A stretch of 64,000 nt of DNA from contig NC_084892.1 in the NCBI RefSeq assembly GCF_958979055.1, positions 25,706,501 to 25,770,500 of the forward strand. Direction: 5' to 3'. The notes under the pieces were generated by a model. That model had not been told where the DNA came from, made no database searches, and saw nothing but the letters and a program-made list of their open reading frames with translations. Shown piece after piece: positions 1-10,312 of this stretch. Position 1 is the first letter of the stretch. Every line of letters begins with the position of its first letter. The translations under genes and the position numbers were made by a program. The stretch comes from Alnus glutinosa. Lineage: Eukaryota; Streptophyta; Magnoliopsida; Fagales; Betulaceae.

Positions 1-455
1 GGCTATCTGGCCGGATCCCGGCCCGGATTCGGCCAAAAAGCCGGAGATCCGGGATACTGGCCAGAATCCTGGACGGATCCGGCCAGAACGGCCGAACCCC
101 CGGCATCTGGCCGTATCCGGCTGTTCTGGCCGAATCTCCGGCCAGCTGGCCAGAAACTGGCCAGGACGGCCGGTTTCCGATCAACTGGCCGGATTCCGAC
201 AACTTTGCCGGAATTTGTATATGCCAAATTTTAAAAAATATTTTAATATTATTTTATATTAATATTTTTTTATTTTGTGAATAAAATTTAATTTTTTTAA
301 ATTAATATGATTAAATTAAAATATAAAAAATATTTGTAATTTTCCGTACGCGCTAAACACCGAAAAATGATTTCGATGGAAAATATTTTTCTGAAAAATG
401 ACTTCCCCAAAATTATTTTAGGACGAAAATTATTTTACGCCGAAACAAACGGGCA
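1..455. mobile_element. Non-autonomous TIR element, GC-rich copy 1 (cut by window edge)
   Basis: Bases 1-200 are packed with variants of GGCCGGATCC and CCGGAATCCGGCC. From about 340 to 455 comes an arm rich in CGAAAAATGATTTCG and ATTATTTTACG motifs that ends in CGAAACAAACGGG. The same core and arm recur at 3187-3820, where both ends are visible, so this is the right part of a second copy. No transposase is visible. Long open frames inside the core are only a consequence of its GC-rich repeats. Confidence 0.6.
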
Positions 456-2215
456 TTAGTTGAAATCATTTTCCTAAAAAACAAACGAAGCTTAACTAAA
501 ATTAAAAGGAGAAATAAATCTAAACAGATCGGGCCCATATTTCCTTAACCAAACGGCTGTTAAGGAGTTTGGACTTTCACGTGCATATTGCCAATCTGGG
601 TTTGACTGTCACCATTTGATGATCTGGCACAGTGCCTCCAGCAAGGAAGTCCTGTTTAAAAATGAATCAACAAACCCCATGCATTTATATATATAATGCG
701 GTACTAATGCCAGAGACAGGAACCGACTGAATCAAATGGTGCTGTGTCATGGTCTCTTCACTCCTTGGGTGTCAGAAACAACAATTGTTTCCTAAACCGT
801 AGGCATCTTATGGAGTTCCATCTATTTAATTGCACAAAATTAATATTAATTACCGTCTTGTTATCTTCAAAGCAATGAGCTCTGCATCATGTCTCTAGTT
901 TTCAGAACACTCCCATTAATGTAGGCTTTAGATTCCAATATGTCCATTAATGGTCTTTGGATCCATCGTATTATAAAATCTGTCTAAAAATGTCAGAAAA
1001 TGGAACTCCTATACGATTGAAGCAAACATGTTTTTACATTTATGTGAGGGTAAGCATGGCGATCATGTTTGTTTAGTTGAAAATGGCGAGGTATGTTTTG
1101 GCATGTTTTCAGCAAGCATTTGAAATTCAGTGTCTACTGTCTAGTGAGTGAGTTTGGTTTGCTTGTGATGTTTGCAGTCTTGCAGACAATATCCAAGGTA
1201 GAGGATCTGCTTGAACTACTCTACTAAGTGACCTATTCGTATGCCTGCCATTAACAATTTAACATTACCACCTCAATAAAATGAAAAGAGGATTTCCGAT
1301 TTCATTTGAAGAGACACATCGTAAGTCGGGATGTCACGTTAGTAATTGAGGACGCATAAGGCGTAACTCCCAACTTATGTCTTGTGTGCACGGGTACACG
1401 ATGCAAGCTAAGGTGCCACATTACGTTACGTTGAGTTGTAGGTAGATAACAAATTAATTAATAAGAAAAGCGGGAATTGAAAGTTAGGTGAGAACAAATT
1501 TTCCTAACAATATTAGAATGTTATGTATCATCTTCTAAATTAAACATCACCAAACTATTTTGTCCCTTGTATCAATGTGTCTTGTGTGCATAGAAAGTGT
1601 ATCAAATTTATAGATCTGAAAGTCCAGCAATTCAGACAGTCTCTACAGATCGAGCTTATCTATTTAAGCAGATCTCGAGCAGTCCACCCATCTATTAATA
1701 CAAGTGATTTTCATAGAAGCTCTCTCATATTTACTAATCAAATTGCTAATAATCTAGACAATAAAATTGCTAAGAACCCCATCCCAAATTCTATGGCTAT
1801 ATATCCTCAAATGGCTTCGTCTTTGAGAGTAGGATTTGCCTTTTATTAGCAACTTTGAGAGGATCCCCGAGGACTTTCATTTTTGGTTGGTGTTAGTAAG
1901 ATCCCCCGACACTTGCCAAGAATATTAGCAGCTTCTGATCACCTTCTATTCCTTCATAGATTTATGGGAACTAGAGCCTCCATTTTTTATTTTTCAACCT
2001 AATTTTACTACATACAACATATAAACATATTAAAGATCTTGCATGTTCCCTTGATTATAATCTTAGCTGTATTTCTAATATTCTAACGCCTACACGTGTC
2101 TCTCCCCCAATTCCCCCAAACTGCAGACAACCCCATTAAATTATTTCTGGAATCAAACAAAGGGAAGTTTCCATCAAACCACACGAGCATGCATGGGATC
2201 TGCTTTTAATGCAAA
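456..2215. other. Intergenic, no gene recognised
   Basis: AT-rich sequence with short open frames only. A 90-codon frame at 1577-1849 lacks any motif or splice context and reads as chance. The last few hundred bases are presumably the upstream region of the gene at 2316. Confidence 0.6.
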
Positions 2216-2221
2216 CCGCCC

Positions 2222-2240
2222 TATATATATATATAATATA
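2222..2240 (+). promoter_or_regulatory. TATA box of the 2316 gene
   Basis: A TATATATATATATAATATA tract lies 76-94 bases before the ATG, a usual distance for a plant promoter with a 5' leader of about 50 bases. Inferred from sequence and position only. Confidence 0.55.
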
Positions 2241-2315
2241 CAACACCCAAATCCACCAATACCATAACCTCAAAGAAGAACAAAAGCGTCTTCAACACCC
2301 CCCCACATACACAAA

Positions 2316-2801
2316 ATGGCTCAATTTCTTCTCTTCTGCATGATCTTGGCAAATGTTTTTGCTGTTCTAACCGTGCCTAGTGCAAAGGCTCAGACCATGG
2401 CACCAGCTTCTAGTCCGTCCAGCAACGGTGAAAACTTGCACAATGGGGAAGCACCCATGGTTCGAAAACTTGGAAAACACCAGTCTAAAGTAGTGGTCAG
2501 CTCATATGGTGCACCTGGTCTCAGCCCATCAGAAGCGCCTGAAACGAAAGAGAAAAGGCAGTCCGTGGAGGAAGCTGCCGGTACTTCTTCTATTCAAACA
2601 GATCCGATTGAGTCAAGCAATGGAGAGAATGGGGGTGTCCAAGAACAGGGGATCCTCCCGAGGAGGCAGCATCATCACTCTGTAGATAAGTCAGTTGCCG
2701 GAGGAGGTGTAATCCTGGGGGGGCTTGCCACGACTTTCTTAGTGGCAGTTTTTTGCTACATAAGAGCTACTGGAAGACGCAAGCCAGAGACCGTCGCCTG
2801 A
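2316..2801 (+). CDS. Small secreted/type I membrane protein, arabinogalactan-like
   Basis: A single-exon frame of 161 aa. Residues 1-25 form a hydrophobic signal peptide ending in AKAQ. The lumenal or apoplastic part is low in complexity and rich in Ser, Pro, Ala and Glu, with short SPSS, APG and SPSEAP stretches of the kind that carry hydroxyproline-linked sugars. A Gly-rich hydrophobic segment at about 128-150 looks like one membrane span, followed by a short basic tail (RATGRRKPE). The layout resembles small plant AGP-like transmembrane proteins, but I do not recognise the family. A good TATA box and a pyrimidine-rich leader support expression. The start is the first ATG after the TATA box and gives the signal peptide. 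Alternatively the hydrophobic C-terminus could be a GPI-anchor signal, though the basic tail argues against it. Confidence 0.75.
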   Translation: MAQFLLFCMILANVFAVLTVPSAKAQTMAPASSPSSNGENLHNGEAPMVRKLGKHQSKVVVSSYGAPGLSPSEAPETKEKRQSVEEAAGTSSIQTDPIESSNGENGGVQEQGILPRRQHHHSVDKSVAGGGVILGGLATTFLVAVFCYIRATGRRKPETVA

Positions 2802-3186
2802 ACTTCCAGTTGTATTTATGCATACTGTAAATAAATCAATTAATAGAATATGATTTACAATCTAAACTAGTGGATATTAAAAGTTGATTTTTTTTTTTAA
2901 AAAAAAATAAAATAAAATCGAATCTTTTAAATTTTCTTAAATTAGTGTGCAATAGCACCCCCCCCCCCCCCCCCCCCCCCACTTTTTCTTTTTTCTTTTT
3001 TTTTTTTTTGGCTTTTGGTCCTTTTTTTTTTTTTCACAATGTCTTACATAAAAGTGAGAACAAATTGAAACCTCTTAAATAAAGGAGCCATTCCCATAAA
3101 GGATAGCCAATAAAAGGACCAAAAGCCAAAAAAAGAAGAAGAAGAAGAAAGATAAAAAGAAAAAAAAAAGAAAATGTTAAACTACC
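2802..3186. other. Intergenic, homopolymer-rich
   Basis: The 3' flank of the upstream gene, then a run of 23 C at 2958-2980, T-rich tracts and an A/G-rich stretch. No gene is visible. Confidence 0.7.
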
Positions 3187-3820
3187 TCCGATTGTTTCGG
3201 CGTAAAATGATTTCGGCATTTTACGGTGTTTGGTAGGGGCGAAAATAATGGTCAACGAAAATCGTTTTCAGTTTGACCGTAAAAGCTTCTTTAATTTTCG
3301 GAAAACGATTTACGATTTTTAAAACCGTAAATCGTTTTTCGAAATTAAACTATTTGTTCTTACACGCACATTTGATATCCGATCGTCAGAATTTAGCAAT
3401 TGTCAATATTCGGAATCCAACCGGCGCCGGAGTCTGACAACATCTAGTCGCTGGTATCCTGCTGACGTTGGATGCCGGCCACCAGATTTCGGCCGGAATA
3501 TTGTCGGATTCCGGCCAAGCCGGTCGGGTCTGCCCAAAATGGCCGGAATCCGGCCGGCTCTTGCCGGATCTGACCAAAACGGCGGGGATCCGGCCATTGA
3601 TATGGCCGGATCCGGTCAAACTTTCTTGCCGGAATCCGGCAACGGCCACCGGAAGTTGCAGGATTTCGGCGGCATTTACCAAACTCTGATTTTTGCATTT
3701 TGTAATTTTTTCGTGCGAGCCAAACATCGAAAAATATTTTCGAGAAAATCATTTTTTCTGAAAATGATTTCGTCGAAATTATTTTACGACGGAAATAATT
3801 TTACGTCGAAACAAACGGAA
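3187..3820. mobile_element. Non-autonomous TIR element, GC-rich copy 2
   Basis: The left end reads TCCGATTGTTTCGGCGTAAA and the right end, reverse-complemented, TTCCGTTTGTTTCGACGTAA, so the ends are inverted repeats of more than 20 bases. The arms carry AAAATGATTTCG-like motifs; the core at 3420-3660 is an array of CCGGAATCCGGCC-like units. No clear target duplication and no transposase frame are seen. The arms and core match the partial copy at 1-455. Probably a MITE-like DNA transposon derivative; superfamily undecided. Confidence 0.65.
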
Positions 3821-5686
3821 CATACATTTTTATTTCACAACGTTAATGTGACAATTTTAATTAATTGTTAATTTTATTTTAATAAGGACCGATCAAAGGG
3901 TTAGTTAAAATTACCATATCAGCATTGTGAAATAATTGTAGAATAAAAATGTAATTTCTAAAGTTACTAAAAAAAAAAAATCTCGATACCCTAATAAATT
4001 AATCAATAACCCGTTTAATTAAATGGCAGTAAAATCTTGAGATGCGTGCCCATTAGGCTCCACACCTTCGTACTTAGGTTACAAGGGAAGCTACATGCCT
4101 ATTAGACAAAACTAGATCTTGGCCATTTTTCAATGGTTAAAATTGAACTTTATTTTCTATTTTTTTTTTTTTTTATAAATATTTAAAACTATATCTCGAC
4201 CATTTTTATGCTGTAATTTTTTTTTTTTTTTTTTATAATACGTAAGCCAAATTCGTGCCGTATTATGCAGTGAAAAATTTAATAACCCTTTCTAAGAACC
4301 ACTTGTAAACAATCTAGTATAAAAAAAGGTCACAAAACTTAACAAAATGTAAAGCTATGAAAACTCTATTGAAGAGATATTTCAAGAACATTTGCTTAAT
4401 TTAACCAGTTGGGTCTCCCCCGTTAGCCCTAAGCTGTCGTCACTCCTGTGGCCTCTTCGGTGGGTGCCAATTGCTTCGTCCGACCATGCGAAAATCTACA
4501 TCATCAACAGCTGCCATCGCTCAATCCAACGGAGCAAAAATTCGCATCAACAAATATCCAATTTCTTACCAACTAATCACTAAATCAGTCCGACACTAAC
4601 GTTAAAGAACCAGATAAAACCATACATGCAAAAGCCGAAAATCCAAGGCATTTGTTCTTTTGGGCAATTGGTGTTGATATTAATAGGCCATACTATCGAA
4701 CTGACCTCCGACGTCTATCTAATGAACTTTTACAATTTTTATTTTTTATTTTTTATTTTATTTTATTTTATTTTATTTTGGGTGCATTGGATCTATGAGT
4801 AATTGAAAAGTAATTCTATTGACCATTTTTTTTTTTTATCATCTTAAAGTTAATGTGGCTTTTAAATCATCATTAGATTTGAGATTATAATAATTTTAAA
4901 AGTCACATTTGTTATAGTATATTTAGATTATCCTGAGATTAGAGATTTAATGATAATTGTATTACCTTTGATAAAGATTAGATTGTCATGAATTTAGAGA
5001 TTTGATGATATTGAATCACCCTAAATTAAGGGATTTGATTAGGATTATATTTTATCTATAAGCTTTATAAATAGAGCATTTTGTATTGCACACCCATCAA
5101 GTGAATAAGAGTATAATGTGGTGTTAGAAATTACATAAATGTCCCTATAAATCATTGGGAGAAGAAAAATCAACCATCACTCATCAAATATTGTTGAAGA
5201 GGTCTCTGATCCAGCCTATAAAAACACTACATGTGTACTCTATCAGTACGGATTCAAATAGGCATAAATCAGAAGACTCTCTCTAAAACTTTTTTTTTTT
5301 TTTTCAATTTTATTATTTTATTATTATTATTATTGTTTATTTTATTTTTTTTTTATATAGTGTCACATGTCAATCTCAACGGTTGACACATAGCGAGCTG
5401 TTAAAATTTAGATAAAAAATTTAATAGAGGTACTAAATTTAAAAACACTTAAAACTCAATTAGTAACAAGAATTTAACAAAAGAAAAAAAAAAAAAAAAA
5501 AAAAGCAATTCCCTTATTTGAATTGACACGTGTTGTACAACTGGGCTCTTTGTTTAACCGACTTTGCTTGCGATATAAGTTTCCTTTCACACGCGCAAAA
5601 CTCCACACCTCCTCAGCAAAAAGAACCAAAAAAAAAACCAAAAACCTCGAAAACCTCGAAATCGATAAGGAAAAAAGAAATCGGCA
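3821..5686. other. Intergenic, AT-rich
   Basis: Contains ATTTT-type microsatellite at about 4735-4780, a degenerate piece near 4845-4920 resembling the GAGTAATGC MITE family seen elsewhere in the window, and an A-rich tract at 5480-5503. The stretch 4920-5290 has a TATAAATA motif and a GTGAATAAGAGT tail reminiscent of an LTR, but no termini could be defined. The last 150 bases are the leader and promoter of the next gene. Confidence 0.5.
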
Positions 5687-5864
5687 ATGGCCAACGACAA
5701 GACGGTGATGGCTATCATCAGGGCAGCGAGGCCGTCCTTCCGCAACAACCACGACAAGATCGCCTTCGCGGTACATGCTTCCTTTCTTGCCTCCGGCTAC
5801 GTTCTCACTGCCACCGGACCCGCCGCCTTCTCCGACACCGCCTTGTCCTCTCCGTCCACTGGTA

Positions 5865-5923
<59 letters not shown>

Positions 5924-8900
5924 AATTCTGAATTCTCTGAAAAACGATCGGTCGTTTTGGGGTGTAGATGAGGTGGGCATGGACAACTGGCAGGAGTTAG
6001 ACGACGAGTATGCGTTCGTTTACACGAACCCTGAGAAGGGTTCGAAGAAGGTGCTGGTAAAGTGCCTTACGATGCACGATAAGTTACTGGTCGATGCTCT
6101 TGCTGACGGGGCTGCCGAGCCGGTCCATCTACAAATTAGGTTCGATTTTCTTTTACTCTCTCTGCATTCTCAATTGGATTTTTTATGGGTTTTCTCGAAT
6201 TTTTTGATCATTTCAGTTATGAGTTTGTGGGGTTTGTCTATTGCAGTGTTGGAGATTATGCTGTAGAAAACGGGGGCACCAATTCTTCTTCGCAATTCAA
6301 GAATCTGGAGGAGCTGGTAAAGATTCTGGATGCTCAACTTTTGTCTAAATTGGACGGTTCTTCGCAACCCAGTTCATCAAGTAATTCTTCAAGGTAATTG
6401 AGCTTAACCTGTTTGTAGTATTGCTTAGATTATAGAGTCAATTGTGTGTAGCAATTCAATTTTTCTTTCGGCGATAACTAGATATGGGTTTTGTACCTTT
6501 CAGTGTATTGCATCTGAGGCTTGAACCCATCTCAGTTATTGATTTTCACTTTGTTTACTTGCCGAATGTATGTCCGTCTGGTTTTTCTCTCGGCTTCAAG
6601 ATCTTGTTGTTTCCATAATGTAAAATAAATAAGTCGGGGATTCTTTATCTGTTTTTTGTTATGCTGTTGATTACTGTTCTTCACTTCTTGCAAAGTTCGA
6701 ATTATAGTGCTGACTCGTCCTGCTCCCAAGTTTATGTATTTCTTAGTTTTCTGCAAACAAGTACACACTATGGTTTTTCCTTAAAAGCTATTCAATGATG
6801 TATTTCTCACATATCATTGTGTAAACGCAGAGTTGGAATTAGGAGATTTAGAGATGTTGAAACATTGAAAGTTTGAAGTCAACAATACTCATCCTTTCCT
6901 CATCCTTCTCTTCCCGCCCCTTTTCTCGCCTCTCAATTTTTTTTTAAGCTTCAGTTCGTTGCATCTATGAGAAATAAAGAAAAGATGATTACAAAATGGC
7001 CTAAATCTTTTCAGGACTCGAGATTATTTATTCTTTTCCCTCCATCATCTTAGCATTCAAATGGAAAATCAATGCCAAATGTTAAGAATCCAATATTTTT
7101 ATGGTGGGTTATAAATAAGTTGATCAGGAATTTACATCTCACCTCAAACTGAGAGCTTTTTAATCTGAACCCTGACAACAGATATCAAATTTTGCATACT
7201 GAGTATGCTCATCCCTTGATTTTCTTTTTACGATTGTTTTGCTTTCTGTTTTGCAGTTTGGAGACCAGTGAAGCATCAAGAAGTAACATAATCATTGGTG
7301 CTCCCTATCCTTCAGGGTCTGTCTCTCTCTCTCAATGATAATTGTGTTTAGTCATTTAATTTCATGATGTACGACGCATGGACCATATGTAACTGCTATA
7401 CAAATTTTCCATTTTTCCCCACCTTTTCTGCCTGCTTCCTGCGTTATATTACAATATACCACATTATTCTTTTTAAGCAAAATGAAAATTGGTAATTTGG
7501 CTTTTTAAGCGTATTTTGGCCGTAGCTTTTAGGAAATGAAACTAATTTTAATTGTATAAAAAGTACCATGATAGTGCTGCTTAGTACACAACAAGTCTGG
7601 TCTGTTAACTTTATTCAAGGTTAAGCTAGATAAGAGCTTATACATTCATATGCATTATCCATTCATATGGTAAATTAGCTTGTAAAGGGGGAATTTAATT
7701 TCATTCTCTTACAAAAAAAAAAATCCCTTTGCTATGGAAAAGCTTGGTTCCTGGTAGGGGGATAAGAATATTATGTTTCGCTCTGGAATCATGTCATAAT
7801 GCATATTATGTACTTGGACGACACCATGTTCAAATGCTAGTTTTATATCCTAAACAATTTGCTTGATGATTGTGGTTTTATAGACCTTTTGTTTTTATGT
7901 CGCATTGGTAACTCATCCATGTATGAGGCTCACGAAATGTCTTGTGGCGTGCTTTATAGAATCCCATATCCTCCTGTTAATCCCATTGGTGGTAGTGATC
8001 TCTTTCCTGGGTCTGGTGCTGGAATACACCCAACCAGGTAGTTTGCTTTCACAAATCTTTGTTTTGTTGGTCTTTGCTAACCTTTCCAGTTGTACTGCTC
8101 AAATTGCATATGTTTATACTTATTTCAATTGTCCTTCAGGGGTGATTTTGGAATTGGTGGGAGCATGCTTCTAGGTGAGTAAGATGATGAGACATTCTTC
8201 TTCTTCTTTTTTTTCTTTTTTATTTTATTTGATTTTGTTGCAATTATTCATTAATGAAGTTCTTTTTATGTGGAAGTAGGACCCAATGATCCTTTCTGGC
8301 TTGGTGGAGTTCGGGGAGATCCTGGTTTCCCTGGAGGACAACCGTGAGTTCAGATCTCTCTCTCCTTGATTTGCTAATCATACTGCTTGGTTTCTGATTG
8401 TAATTAGTTCTTTTTAAACAGGGGTGTACCTCCAGGTGCTCGTTTTGATCCCTATGGTCCACCTGGTGTTCCTGGTTTTGAGCCTAATCGTTTTGCAAGG
8501 TATTATATCAAAATTTGAAATTCGCCCATGATAACTGAATAACTTTCTAAAAAGGTTAAGATCCTTCTACTAAGATTTTAGTTGGAGCTCAAGTTATAAT
8601 ATGAAATAAGAGTGATCCTTTCTAAAGCTTAAGATCCTTCTACTAAGATTTTAGTTGGAGCTTAAGTTATCTTATGAAATAAGAGTGATCCTATTGGATT
8701 CAAGTGTGGTAAGTGGTTTAGAAGATTTCATTAGATTTGTGGTAAAATGTGTTACTTCTAAAGAAAGTCATCAAACTAATACTTGAGTGTTCATCTTCAA
8801 ATCGTTCTTTTGTATTTTTAATTTTTGTAACTAAAACCTTGGGTTTTACGTGCATCTCAAATAGATCATGCTGTCCATATTCTATCAATTTTTCTAACAA

Positions 8901-9923
8901 AATTCACATGAAATTAAAATTGTATCCCAAAAAAATTCCAAAGAAAACAAAGAAGAAAAAATGCAAAATAAAATAAAATAATAATAATAATAAAATGGGT
9001 TAAGGAGCCAATGTAGGACTTGACATCCATGTAATATCATCACAATTCACCCAGCCAGTGTCGGCCTTTCTTTTTTGGGGTGTCACATTTAGTACACCAC
9101 CTTTTTTATTCAGATTCTAAAACTAGTGTTATTGTTCCTTTCTTTGCTTATTTTAAGAAGTGCAAGGCTGCAGGCATGCTTTCAGTCTATTTATTCCATT
9201 ACATGGGGGGAATTTGTATGATCTGGGGTGGGATAGATTTACTGTGTATTTATACCCAAAGCCAAAATATTGTTTCAAATTGTGCCGGCATTTGCATATT
9301 CTAGGTAGAACAGGGTTGTAGGCATGTTCTGGGTCTAATTATCCCATTACATCCAGGGCGTTTGTATTATCCAGCGTGAGATGATTTTACTACTTTATTG
9401 TGCATGAGAACACAGGATGGTGGTTTAAGGTGGACATGAGCACTACTATAAAATCTAATCTAGCAGATTCCAAAGCCACTGGATTGAACTTAAAGACTTC
9501 TTTTTATTTTATTTTTTTCCCTATCTTTAAGTAGGGTGTAATATGTATGTTGACCTAATCCACTTGCTGAACTGGGGTAAAAATGAACATGGTGTATTTT
9601 CTAGCTGTGACCGTGTATGAATTTGGAAACAGTAACATGAACCTTTCAGCACCTTGCATGAGACTTTGTAGAGCTGCATACAACTTGCATATGAACAGTG
9701 TTCAAGGTTTCCTTTTTTAAGTCCTAACATGATGTGTTGGAGTTGGATTCTGTGCTCTGGTGTCCATGGATGAGGGCAATGCAGCAGCAATTTTGAACTT
9801 GTAATAGCAACACCAAGCATTTAACATGATTTCCTTTACTTTTATTGCAGAGCCCCACGGAGGCCTGGGAGGGGGACACATCCAGACCTGGAACATTTTG
9901 GGGGCGGTTCAGATTTCATTTAG
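5687..9923 (+). CDS. PTRE1: PI31-type proteasome regulator (nine exons)
   Basis: Exons inferred at 5687-5861, 5968-6139, 6247-6393, 7257-7316, 7960-8037, 8140-8174, 8280-8343, 8422-8499 and 9851-9923. All junctions are GT-AG and phases agree through to a TAG, giving 293 aa, close to the roughly 300 aa of plant PI31 (Arabidopsis PTRE1). PI31 proteins bind the 20S proteasome and modulate its activity; the Arabidopsis member is linked to auxin signalling. Residues about 1-155 form the PI31 N-terminal (FP) domain, with RPSFRNNHDKIAFAVHASFL and WQELDDEYAFVY. The C-terminal part is the Pro/Gly-rich tail with NPIGGSDLFPGSGAG, FWLGG, PPGARFDPYGPPG and a final PDLEHFGGGSDFI. The exon 5 start at 7960 was chosen because only that acceptor keeps phase and yields the conserved PYPPVNPIGG start. 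A (CT)n tract sits just inside intron 1. Confidence 0.9.
5868..5922. repeat. (CT)n-(GT)n microsatellite in intron 1 of the PI31 gene
   Basis: About 22 CT units followed by a few GT units, beginning within ten bases of the inferred donor at 5862. The location is likely to be length-polymorphic. Confidence 0.9.
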
Positions 9924-10265
9924 AACTCTTTCAATTAACTTTGTTTTCTCGCCCCTCTTCTACTTTATGTAAACTTGTGGAATTTCAGCCCTAACGAGAC
10001 GTGCCCCTTTTATCCAGCTATGTATGTAATTCTCCCTAATTTTGTTTGTTTTGGGGCTAACAGCTTGATATTATTTATTATAATAACTAGAGTTAAAGTT
10101 GTGCAAAAGTTGTGTAAGAAACATTACTCATCGAACTATACACTGTTTTAAGAAAATGGTACTGAACTATCAAAAGTCTCAAATTAGTGTATCCAAGTTT
10201 TCAAACATCTCACTTAATGATACTTCGTTAGGATTTTCTGTTAATTTCTGTCAAAATTTTTAAAA

Positions 10266-10312
<47 letters not shown>

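Noticed and set aside
3386-3871. Several overlapping frames of 64-113 codons on both strands
   Set aside because: All fall in the CCGG-rich core of a non-coding element; the lack of stops follows from base composition.
4920-5290. Possible solo LTR
   Set aside because: TATA-like and leader-like motifs but no matching TG/CA ends, primer site or flanking duplication; kept only as a remark.
5474-5986. 170-codon minus-strand frame with Arg-Glu repeats
   Set aside because: Antisense of PI31 exon 1 and the CT microsatellite.
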